This document shows positions 11,801 through 19,800 of a stretch of 64,000 nucleotides of DNA, in pieces (position 1 is the stretch's first letter; each line of letters starts with the position of its first letter). Below the pieces are notes generated by a model that made no database searches, was not told the origin of the DNA, and saw only the letters and a list, made by a program, of their open reading frames with translations. The translations under genes and the position numbers were made by a program. This DNA comes from Planctomycetaceae bacterium (GTDB lineage Bacteria > Planctomycetota > Planctomycetia > Planctomycetales > Planctomycetaceae), in NCBI GenBank assembly GCA_041398825.1, contig JAWKTX010000008.1, positions 248,001-312,000 on the forward strand, in the 5' to 3' direction.

Positions 11801-14800
11801 AGTCGATCCGAATTGAATCGCTTGGCGGCGACGACTGGATTGACGTCGTGAATCCCATCGCCATTGATGTTCATGTCGATGCTGGCACGGGAGACAACGA
11901 CCGGCTTGTGGTGGATGGCCCGGCTGCGAATGCTCAATTCTATCCTTTTGAAGACGTGCGATCCGGCCGACTAGTGACTCAGCGCGCAGGAAGACCACGC
12001 ACAATCGATTACGCCGGCGTCGAAACGTTGGCTGCAGGGTTCGACAACTGGGATACCGCTGTTACCGTCTATGCAGATGACGGTGAGAATGACATCACCA
12101 TCAACCACGACAGTGACACGCATATCAGCATTGATGATCGCACAAAAATTGAGATCTATGGAATCAGCTCGGACGCCAGAATTTGGGTTGACGGGAAAAA
12201 AGGGGCAGATCGCTTTGCGACAACGTTGTCGGATCAGGATCTGCACCTGGACGCAGGTGATCTGGACGCATTCGACAGTGTGACGTTCTACGCTCAGAAC
12301 GCTCAGTATCAGCCTGATGCCACTTTCAGCAACGGAAGAGCCAATCTGTCTCTTGCGGGATTCGATGAGATTATTGTGGAAGCGGATTCTCTGCTGGCTC
12401 GGAGTGACGAATCGATTCCTTCGGCCCGCTTCAGGGTGACAGGCAGTGATGATCCACAGGCCAAAGCCGTGGCTTTGGTCGTACCGAATGAAGGGAATTC
12501 CATTCCGCGTGTTGGCATCCTTGGATCAGACCGCGAAACCGTGTTGAACGATCCCGAATTCCCTTCGGAGACCAATGGAGGAGTGGCTTTCGCGACCGGA
12601 AACCTCAATGCACATGGCAATCTGTATTTCGACGTTGCCAGTTCCGATAGCGAGTCGGTCCCAGGCTTTGAATTGTTCGCCGCGGTGGTCGAATCTTGTG
12701 AGTTTGTTGACATCCCGACAGGCGGGCTAATCTCCGTGCAGATTGACCACAACCACCGTGTGGCGGGCCGGGGAACCGTACCGTTCGGAGGCAACAGTTT
12801 GATCTCCGTGCAGATTGACCACAACCACCGGATCGCCGCCATTGTTGACAACGATCCGACAAACAGTGGCAGTCGCATGCACTCCGTATTGGAGGTTCTC
12901 GACGCAGCCGGTGAAGTTGTTCTGGCCAGCGGTAGCAATATCGCCGGAGCCACGGGCAACGGATTGTTAACAAACCCTCTGCCAGCAGGCACGTATCTGG
13001 TGCGTATTTCGAACAACAACCCTGTTGGCGAGGGCAACTTTGAACTGGTGATCTTTGATGTCAATGATGCCAGCGCTGTGACAGCTGAAGACGGGCCATT
13101 CCCTGTTAGCGGAAGTCTCGAACCGGGCCAACATGCTTCAGGCACGCTGCCAGGAATGCCAGGTACCGATGATATCGTGACTCTCACACCACTCGGCGAC
13201 CAACAATCGATATTGCGGTTCAACGCGGCCACACCACTGACTTTACGCGACGTCGAGATTGTGGCCATCGATGCACTTGCCGGCAACGATTTGCTGCGTG
13301 TCATTGGCAGTGAGAACTCGGACTCAATTGCCTTGTTAAGCGGCGAACTGTTCATGAATCACCAATCGTTTCTTCACAGCAACTTCGAATCGCTCTCACT
13401 TCTGACGGGCTCGGGCGATGACAAGGTTGGAGTCAGTCAGTCGCTATCCGTCGCCGGCTACGTGCGTGTTGATGGAGGCGACGGAGCGGATCGCCTGGAG
13501 ATGCAGCTTGACGGTCCAACTGCTCAGTTGATGCTGCCAGGGTTGCTGCAGGATTCGCGGCTCGTGACCAGTGTTGCTGTCGAGTCGTTTTCGCTGACTG
13601 GTTCGATGGATGAACTCGGGAATTTTACAGACATTATCGTCACTGGTTCGGCTGGAACCAACAGGTCTGTTGCTGTCACTCCGCAGTCCGTAGACACGGT
13701 CGATATTACCTCCGGCGTGTTCAGTGCCGAGCTTACAATGGCTGGTCAAATTACGATTTCTTCTGCAATGCCACCACTGGGTTCCAAAAGAACAATTCAC
13801 CATGTTGAAGTGTATGGAAGCATGCTGGACGACACGATCGAATTGTCGGCATCAGAAGTCAGCTTCGACGGCGCATTGAAAACCATTGGACTATCGGGGA
13901 TTGCGTCCGTTGCCGTCAGCGGAGGTCCGGGACGTGATACCTTCAGGGTAACGCCGTCAGCGACGACATCCTTTCATATCGACGGAGGAAATCCGATTGG
14001 TTTTGGTGATTTCCTTTATGTCACCCCTGGTTCAGGTTCCTTAATTCAGCATGCCGGGCCAACGAATGATTCCGGTGGATTCGAAGTCAGTGGAATGCAG
14101 CCGATCAGTTATGTTCACATCGAAAACACGGTGCTGACGTATCAGCCGGTTGGCATCCAGCCCGCTTCGCCATCACGAGACGGCTTACCGCAACTCGCAT
14201 GGTCGTCGGTGATCGACGTGGTTTCGTACGAAGTGGAACTTGTGAATCTTACGGCTGGCAGTCATCCTGTGCTTCTGGAAGCCGAGGACACCGTATTTCA
14301 CCCAGCCGCACCGCTTGATTTGGGGCAGTATCAGTTTCGGGTTCGGGGAGTGTTTTCGAGTGGTGATAAAACAGCCTTCAGTGATCCAGTGACGTTTCTG
14401 GTCCAGACGCAGACGCAGTTTTCTGGTGAGCAGACCAGCCGGGACGGTCTTCCCGATATTCAATGGTCCCCGGTTGCCGGGGCTGAGCGTTATGACCTCT
14501 GGATTGATAATCGTACAACAGGCGAACGCCAGTTCGTGCGGCAGCAGAACCTTACGGAAACGTTGTTCACACCCGAAACGGCATTTCCGATTGGACTGTA
14601 TACCGTTTGGGTTCGCCCGTTTGGTGCGAACAACTTTGGAGGAACCTGGGCAGCGATGCCGCTCAGAGTGATCACGCCTTCAATCATCACGGCTCCCGTC
14701 GGCGGAACAGTGGGGAATACTCCGACGTTTGAATGGACCAGCGTTCCGGGAGCAGAAACGTTTGATCTCTGGGTGCGTCAACTGACTCCCGTCGTCCACG

Positions 14801-15234
14801 ATCAGATTCTGCGAATTCAGGATCTGACATCGACTTTGTACCGAACGGAAACTCCATTACCCGCAGGATCCTACGTGTTCTGGGTGCAGGCTCAGGGAGC
14901 GAACGGTTTCCAGTCTTCCTGGAGTCTGGCGGCCCGTTTCAATACCCTTGCTCCGCCGGTGGTATTGGGTCCGACCTCGGCCACATCTTCAACAATGTCG
15001 CCGGTCTCCTGGTCCGCGGTCCCCGATGCATTGAACTATGAACTGGAAGTCACAGACTCATCGAATAACGTTATCATTCGTCGGGCCAATCTGACTGGGA
15101 CATCGTTCACACCATCCCCCCCCTTTCTTGATGGAGTCGAGTATCAGGTTCGTGTCAGAGCCGTCGACGTTTCGGGAAATACCGGAAGCTGGAGCAGTAT
15201 CGTTTCGAAACACCGCCGGCACGCGTGCAACTGA
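5815..15234 (+). CDS. Giant LEPR-XLL surface protein with RTX-like and FnIII-like repeats (frameshifted at 3' end)
   Basis: From the ATG at 5815 (after GGGAGAAAAAAAC) the protein is about 3139 residues. A basic N-terminus carries the LEPR-XLL-type motif LEDRTLLA (45-52), found at the start of giant secreted planctomycete proteins. Glycine/aspartate-rich RTX-like calcium-binding nonapeptides follow at about 130-200 and 275-330 (GGAGNDLIY, GGDGNDTLV, GGPGNDVFE). A pectate-lyase-like beta-helix segment is likely near 830-1045. The long middle is beta-rich with scattered GxDxF/LxV repeats. From about 2780 there are at least four FnIII-like repeats ending in motifs such as YTVWVRPFG and YVFWVQAQG. 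The reading frame breaks near 15195-15203 and continues in another frame to 15827. The probable role is a secreted or cell-surface adhesive or matrix protein. Confidence 0.85.
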   Translation: MNKRTVLTMLQRFLSTKQHGRRIRRNSRRSVWSHRSSGAQLVEHLEDRTLLAVVSAFDSVTGLLSVNADAADNINITAVLGEVKINGADPDTGVAFAEGVVTINVTATGNFPNVIDLRNIDPAVFGGVTGVTIKGGAGDDEIIAPRISSLVQGEDGNDVLLSGDGDDVIEGGAGNDLIYVLDGNDTYRGGDGDDVYEFVGNLPGGLGSNTFDETATGIDTFEFSQFTTGVTFDAGTTATQSVAAGTTITLQNGSTIEVITGGQADDNLTAAPGLDTRLSGGDGNDTLVGSSGNDTLSGGFGDDDLDGGPGNDVFEAILGQDIVTGGAGSDTIDFSTRSTGVTFDLDLSGILQSLGGPEGVTLNDAIENVIGSMQADTFQADFLPGGVTRLIQGSDPTMSPGDELIVDFQNAAGGYTMRGVGRGDYRLLGGGFGQIDFESIESPGHQNIASLNFTLQPDVPAGPYRISREGDSIFFTDDEGSIYGSDGSDFIHFIEVIGSDAADDELIVDLTGGPIAPPAGIHFSGGVGGNDLLTMLGNGTGDYTYAPSATTFGDGEISETGGLQLTFDGLEPVNLMGFGSITVAPPNADDQLTLEGAVFGGDGYLVVRGTSGGVAMEELRVANGTLLKIDTTANSADGNDVIDVNGSTTLHGVTNVEIVTGSGLDQVRVNGTETLIGSMTISSRGEVVGNGNGFLDSMVNVRGATVDPKGGGVGILRTGPISFDAGSTFKAEVRGKLPGSDHDQLVVHGAADLGGAALDVSGAIVGTSPGDVIVLINLANSGSSVSGTFAGLPEGTQVLLNGQNFSISYVGGDGNDVTLTATAVPPMEVYVDDDLFGTANGTPIADANPDAPGAQPGTFGVDVFSRIVDGIAAISAGGTVHVVGGLYDEDIRISKPLTIDGTSSDRLDTRLGGAGVFIESGGDDVTLGDLWITSELSVSGVAAPLLRNVISSGYTGLMGRNLTGVLRVESSLFQANQFTSFDVDSPGLHVVIEDSTFQANTLGPIQIQNVDSLTLRNAMFRENTAGILLRSIGTLTYDTERSEVSDDIEFSNNTLMHRRNGVERDPLELLSIQNLVINTFGGEDHVTGRPHSAMIATIDTGNNLTGDSITIEGSEISDSFTTTINGTDTELHNGTQAPVIMRGMESLVLRGNAGADRFDVTPTRDYAILVDGGDPIGQNGEPSSFDVLNIVVQAQQFSYLNGPEVDSGSIVIDDYLPISFDQVELAELQALPAPDGLPTFKSFPLPFGNPKSNPVDVESGGDGEVKVSQGNFQLTFSELEPEEQVVLDLTESSDDVSFNFDGQPYAQDFVIRGRGENSVFLNGGTFEETTLNLLEDGKAQVTINPTITMDGIFELVINSNVRTIHLNGSGANDEFVIDDALTGVASVTLAPAPSLLPFKVNLPDAAEVLAIRGGGGDDLVRVNTMAGSTERDLTVIPREDSLTLASGNRQLSLEAFSGTLAINNTNPLSSLNFDLSTMANQVQVNAPESDSNRIEVTGLGGETKIIAVLIGRTSFLGDGDDIVNMELATSPGSSIQVAGIDGADLVSRAGNWGRAGNWGIVTSGLDNLTIESTGGNGEVSFDVTSLHGANSYTANLQESDIARIEGGAAISDNMVIGRYGNAWHPVGAELVSGGANVRVAGAGRLEVRTGGGDDTLTIDVDQSRGSDLIGMPLFFDGGEGGYDTLELVGNPATAVENANYRPGPDTHNGSLEFTDAVQQRLMNVEFAGLEPVRNTVYGSYHNVYGTPLDENITYTTVSQSAGLLSGNRRFGNVSIDDKEAYSFLVENLTVPPTLLLFGGGGRDRFDVELPFQPGIDTLSGISVIGGATSSGAVREQTELILRGSSHDETFEFEADSTSLPYTRLYASQTGALQRVKIETDAIEDILIPASGGQDTLTIAGSDQAENLEFRPSPESPGYGSFVAPYTYDVSYSEADARSPSGLNTLTAFSMGTLSADLDAGRDSVTMYGTEFNDNFRVTATSAEIRSGNPISLSNHESIRIESLGGDDWIDVVNPIAIDVHVDAGTGDNDRLVVDGPAANAQFYPFEDVRSGRLVTQRAGRPRTIDYAGVETLAAGFDNWDTAVTVYADDGENDITINHDSDTHISIDDRTKIEIYGISSDARIWVDGKKGADRFATTLSDQDLHLDAGDLDAFDSVTFYAQNAQYQPDATFSNGRANLSLAGFDEIIVEADSLLARSDESIPSARFRVTGSDDPQAKAVALVVPNEGNSIPRVGILGSDRETVLNDPEFPSETNGGVAFATGNLNAHGNLYFDVASSDSESVPGFELFAAVVESCEFVDIPTGGLISVQIDHNHRVAGRGTVPFGGNSLISVQIDHNHRIAAIVDNDPTNSGSRMHSVLEVLDAAGEVVLASGSNIAGATGNGLLTNPLPAGTYLVRISNNNPVGEGNFELVIFDVNDASAVTAEDGPFPVSGSLEPGQHASGTLPGMPGTDDIVTLTPLGDQQSILRFNAATPLTLRDVEIVAIDALAGNDLLRVIGSENSDSIALLSGELFMNHQSFLHSNFESLSLLTGSGDDKVGVSQSLSVAGYVRVDGGDGADRLEMQLDGPTAQLMLPGLLQDSRLVTSVAVESFSLTGSMDELGNFTDIIVTGSAGTNRSVAVTPQSVDTVDITSGVFSAELTMAGQITISSAMPPLGSKRTIHHVEVYGSMLDDTIELSASEVSFDGALKTIGLSGIASVAVSGGPGRDTFRVTPSATTSFHIDGGNPIGFGDFLYVTPGSGSLIQHAGPTNDSGGFEVSGMQPISYVHIENTVLTYQPVGIQPASPSRDGLPQLAWSSVIDVVSYEVELVNLTAGSHPVLLEAEDTVFHPAAPLDLGQYQFRVRGVFSSGDKTAFSDPVTFLVQTQTQFSGEQTSRDGLPDIQWSPVAGAERYDLWIDNRTTGERQFVRQQNLTETLFTPETAFPIGLYTVWVRPFGANNFGGTWAAMPLRVITPSIITAPVGGTVGNTPTFEWTSVPGAETFDLWVRQLTPVVHDQILRIQDLTSTLYRTETPLPAGSYVFWVQAQGANGFQSSWSLAARFNTLAPPVVLGPTSATSSTMSPVSWSAVPDALNYELEVTDSSNNVIIRRANLTGTSFTPSPPFLDGVEYQVRVRAVDVSGNTGSWSSIVSKHRRHACN

Positions 15235-15827
15235 TTGGACCGGGTGGAAATAACGGGGGCAATGGGCTGCCCGAAGGGCCTGTCCTGTTCACGTGGAACA
15301 GTGCTGCAGGGGCAGTCCGGTATGAGTTCTGGGTGAACCGAATTGACAATGCCGGACCGTCAAATCGCGTGCTGTATGAATCCGGGCTGACGGAGACCAG
15401 TTTCACATCGGGTTTGATGGAAGCGGGGACTTACCGCTTCTGGGTGCGTGCCATCAATAGTGCCGGGAGGGCTGGGATCTGGTCAGCCCCGCTGGATTTT
15501 CAGATCAGTGATCTTGAGAATTCACAAGACGGCACTCAGGAGACCCGGTTGCTGACACAGCTGACGAACCCGGTTGCAACGCCTGCTGCAAAGGAAGCGA
15601 CGATCAACGGTACCACACGCGACAGGGCGTCCGCTCGTTTCAGCCGTGATCGTGACGATGCCATTGTTTTTAAGGGGCGACCCGGGTTGGAACGATCGGC
15701 TGACTATGAAGCTGTGGATGTGAGCACGAACCTTCAGAATACCAGCAACCCTGATTCGGGCCGATTCAACGATGTCGACCGCCTCACCGATCTTGCCTTT
15801 TCAGAATGGCCCGGGCTGACAAGTTGA
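15201..15827 (+). pseudogene. Out-of-frame C-terminal continuation of the giant surface protein
   Basis: In the third frame the sequence RFETPPARVQLIGPGGN at 15201 onward continues exactly where the upstream frame loses its repeat pattern. It is followed by one more complete FnIII-like repeat (VLFTWNSAAGAVRYEFWV and TYRFWVRAINSAG) and a 100-residue polar tail. The intact upstream repeats join RF directly after SSW, so one missing base between about 15190 and 15202 would restore one frame of about 3337 residues. The GTG at 15225 lacks a ribosome binding site, so independent translation is unlikely. Whether this is a real mutation or a sequencing error cannot be decided here. Confidence 0.8.
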
Positions 15828-15914
15828 AAACCGGATGTTCAGAACTGCCTTGCAACTTGCAGCCGGCGATTTTGCGACCAGCACGAGCGGCGACTTCGGT
15901 CGACATACAAATCA

Positions 15915-15949
15915 AAAGACCCTCGACAAACTGATGGTCGAGGGTCTTT
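15915..15949. terminator. Strong bidirectional-looking hairpin terminator
   Basis: AAAGACCCTCGAC (15915-15927) and GTCGAGGGTCTTT (15937-15949) form a perfect 13-bp stem with a 9-nt loop. The stem itself supplies A- and T-runs at its two ends. It lies 88 bp after the stop at 15827, so it probably ends transcription of the giant surface-protein gene. Confidence 0.75.
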
Positions 15950-15962
15950 AAGGCTTTGTGTT

Positions 15963-16394
15963 GTGGGTTTCTGGATCGTTCCGGGACGGCTGCCCAGCAG
16001 GACCTACACAATAGCGGCCAGTGATGCCAAAGACGCACGGATTGAACATGGCCGGAAAGCTGGCTGGCTGGCCCCCGTGGAGTTGGAGCCGAAGCGAAAG
16101 AAGGTTCGCGAGAAGCGTTCAACTTGCCGAGCCGCCAACAAGGGCTGCGTCGTCATGTCGTTGGCAGAGTACCTGCAACTGCTCGAGTGGACCGGCCGCG
16201 AATTGCAACCCGGCAAACGCGGGTCCATCCCAAAGAACACTGCGCCGATTCTGGACAGACTGAATCTGTCCAACGAACTCTGGCTGCACGCAGTAGAACT
16301 CTTCGGCAAACGCCGAGCCGCCAATCGCGTGACACCGGCCTCAAAGTTCAACGCCAACGCAAGGCCCAACGTACAGCCAGCGGCAGTTCAGTAG
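15963..16394 (+). pseudogene. C-terminal fragment of a planctomycete Y1/IS200-like transposase
   Basis: The translated stretch includes GRKAGWLAPVELE, ANKGCVVMSLAEYLQLLEWT, GRELQPGKRGSIP and ILDRLNLSNELWL. From memory these resemble the C-terminal region of transposases widespread in planctomycete genomes, whose N-terminal half carries the Y1 (IS200-like/REP-associated) catalytic domain. That catalytic half, with its HUH motif and tyrosine, is absent upstream, where a terminator hairpin lies instead. The piece is therefore a 5'-truncated, inactive remnant. It may mark a past insertion or recombination between the two giant surface-protein genes. Family assignment rests on motif memory and is moderately secure. 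Confidence 0.55.
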
Positions 16395-16805
16395 TCAGGT
16401 ATTGGCCGAAACCGAACGATCAGTTTCGACGCGATTCAGCTGCAAAGAGCGGGGCCGACCGGAATGACGCGATTGCCGTCTGATCGTCGGCTTACTGCTG
16501 CGTCGACTTTCCGGGAGGAGTCGGCCTGAAAGGCTGGAGAGATGGCTCCGCACACCGCAGTTCGCTGATTTTGGCCTGCCTCGTCGAGATTGGCCGGACC
16601 TGCCGGTGACGACTGTAGAGCCATTTGGTTGCACGGAGTATTCTGCGATGGATTAGGGGGTGCGTGAGATGTTACGATCTTTCGGGAAAACCGTCTGGAT
16701 AAACAACGACCGCACTGTCGATCCGAACTCGGACCATTGATTCGCTGACTTTCTGCACTCAGCAGTGCCGCCACACCTGACTCCAATCAGCCATTACGCA
16801 ACGCC
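16395..16805. other. Non-coding stretch upstream of the second giant surface protein
   Basis: No gene with plausible start, codon pattern or recognisable motif is seen on either strand. It presumably contains the promoter of the gene at 16806, but no convincing promoter element, repeat or hairpin can be pointed to. Confidence 0.5.
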
Positions 16806-19800
16806 ATGACTGCCAAACGATCCTTTGTCAAAGCACTGTTCAGCCGATTGGTTCCCTCTGCCTTCGAATTGCTGCGGCCATTCACTCCCCGCCGCCGCTC
16901 CCGCCGTCGCCACCAAACATCCATCACCGAACCCCTCGAAGTCCGCCAACTGCTGACGACGGGGCTCGTGGAGTTGATTCACGATACCAATACCATTCCA
17001 GCAGGTTTTACCGATGACTTTGCCGCGAAGCCGCCGTTCAGTGCAACTATTAACGGCATCGTCATCACACTGGTAACTCCACAGGGGAAAGGAACATCGC
17101 TTTGGCGAAGTGACGGGACAGTGAAAGGAACTTTCCCACTCACTGACAATTCAACTCCATTTTGGACTTCTGTGAGCGAACCTGTTCAGTCAGGAAACCT
17201 CGTCTATTTTGCTCATGACGATGGCGTGGCCGGATGGGAGATTTGGCGCACGGATGGGACCATCGAAGGAACGTTCATGGCAGCTGATCTGGTATTCGGT
17301 CCCGGGAGCAGTACTCCGACCAAGATTCAGGCTAGTTCCGTCGGTGTTGTGTTTGAGGCCGTTAATCGGTCTGGGGCATTTCAAGTATGGAAATCTGACG
17401 GAACCAAGGAAGGGACCATACGACTTGTTTCAAATTGGGATATGCCAAATGTGACCCGCATAGAACAGTTGGTCACGACGGAAAACGACATCTACTTGTT
17501 GACGAACTTTGTGTCGAACCGATGGACAGACAGTGTCTGGAGGTTTGATGGTGACACGTTACAGCTTGAATTGATTGTGCAAAGCAATTCTTACCGTGAT
17601 TTCACGGCTCTGTATTGGGCTGGCGGAGAACTTTATATACCGCGTGCCCTCACTCGAGCTGAGCCAAAAATATGGAAGTGGATTGAATCCACGAACTCCT
17701 TGGAAGCTCTGCTCGACGCGAGGACCAATGCGCCTTTGATTTCACCATCTCGCTATTTCGCCACGAACGACGGGCTATTTGTATCGGCGGCCGTGTCGAA
17801 TTCGATCAGAGGCTACTGGTACTTTGACAGTGGTGGAGCTAGCGCGTATCCGCTGAAATATGATGGAGATGTAGCAGAAATCAGGTCGATCGTGGCGACC
17901 CAGGATGTCACCTTGATTCGCCAATATGGGATTCGAGAGACGATTCTTGCATTCGACCCAGTCGACAGAACATTGCAGGAATGGGCAATAAATCCTGCAG
18001 ACCATCTGAGTGAGTTTTACGTTCTGAATGACGCGCTCTACTTTACCGCGCCGTATTCATCGGACGGGCAAAGACCGAATTTGGCGCTTTGGTTATGGGA
18101 CTTCCAGAGGCAGCGAAGTGTGCTGATTGCTCAGAATGCGTATACAAGTCCATGGTCTTTTCCCCTGGGACGCGCTGCCAATGGTTTCGTTAGTCTCAAA
18201 AGCGTGCCTGACGCTCCTGGAGCGGTGTTCGAGTTCAACGTGTCCGATGCTGATGGCCTCAATCAGTGGATAGACGTCAGTCCCGGCACCGCCGACGGAG
18301 ATGTGTTATCAATAATCGAATCGGAGCGGCGTCTGTTTTGGCTCACCGACGGAAAGAGCACCGGGACCATCTCGAGCGACAATGTATTGTGGGTCCATGA
18401 TGATTTGGACGATCATGTTGTCAGACTGGCCGCTGACCGAACTGCGGTCACGGAAATCATTGCTAGTCCTCAGAATACGGCGATTGTTGTCGATCACATT
18501 CGTGATTCATTGGGCAAATATCACCGCGAAGGCGTCTGGACTGTTGTCGGGGATGAACTTCACCGACTTACCGACATGTCCGTCCGAGATGCTGTGATTG
18601 CGCCGAACGGAATGAGCTATCTGCTTGTTGAGGGCGACGATGCAGGTCTTTGGATTTCGGACGGATCAACTGAAGGGACCCGCCTCGTCAAGGAAATCAG
18701 CAGATGGGCCGCAGGTGGGTGGACTCCCGGCATCCTGGAATTTGTTGACGGCACGCTGTACTTCCAAGTGGGCAATACGGTGTGGAAATCTGATGGCACA
18801 GCCCAAGGTACCCAGCAAATGCTGGCTGAGTTGTCTTGGGAATCAGCACCCCACGAGCCAGTTATTCACGCTGGCGGTGGACTGGCCTGGGTTGATTCTG
18901 ATGGTCTCATTCAGGTGCTTGGGTCAGATGGACAGCTTGGGCCGCTTGATCTTTCGGCGATTGACGTCGCTTTGTATCGATGCAATCAATTGATCAGATC
19001 GCCGTCAGGTGATGCACTATATGCCATCTTGAGCTATTCCAATATTGCTAGTCAAAATGCAAACTACCGAATGATCGCGAAGGTCGATCCGCAGACGCTC
19101 CAAGCGGAGGTCATTTTTAAAGCCGATCAGTTCACGGGAATTGCAGCTATTGAAATCCTCGGCAGTCGACTTGTTTCCAGACTGAGTCGGCGCGAATCCA
19201 TTGAAATCGTTGCATTCGACCTCACCACATACGAATCGACGAAACTCACGTCCATTGATTCCATGTATTCCTTTCAATTGACGTGGGGAGAGGCACAACG
19301 GTTATGGAAGGCTGATTCACGAATCGTTTTCGTAAGCGGCCTCGACCCAGTTGATCATTATCTGCACCTTTGGGTGACGGATGGAACGGTCGATGGCACA
19401 TTCGAGCTGGAGCATTCCCTGGAAGACTTGCAAATCCTTCCCAAAACGTCCTTTGTCCACTACGACGGCGGCATTGCGTTTGTTGCCGCGTTGCCGGAAA
19501 CCGGTTACGAGTTATTTCGTATTCGCACGGATGCGGCGGTGCCTGAGTTGGATGGGGCGGCGATTGATGTCACAGGCGGGCAGTCGGTGGTGACGTGGCC
19601 GGAGGCTCGGGCGGCGGTGCAGTATGACGTCTGGATTAAAGACCTGACTGATCCGAAGGCGCAGCCGATTCAGCGGCGAGTCAACGAGGCGTCGCTGATG
19701 CTGGATGAAGAGCTCACCGGTTCTGCCTATCGCATTGCCGTGCGTTCGGTGAATGTGCTGGGTGAAACGACGGCGTGGAGTTCTCCGGCAGATGTATCCG

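Noticed and set aside
12309..13355. 348-codon antisense frame in the giant surface-protein gene
   Set aside because: Ser/Thr-rich low-complexity translation opposite an established repeat protein.
15190..15234. Programmed ribosomal frameshift in the giant gene
   Set aside because: No slippery heptamer, stimulatory hairpin or internal Shine-Dalgarno is seen; a lost base explains the pattern better.
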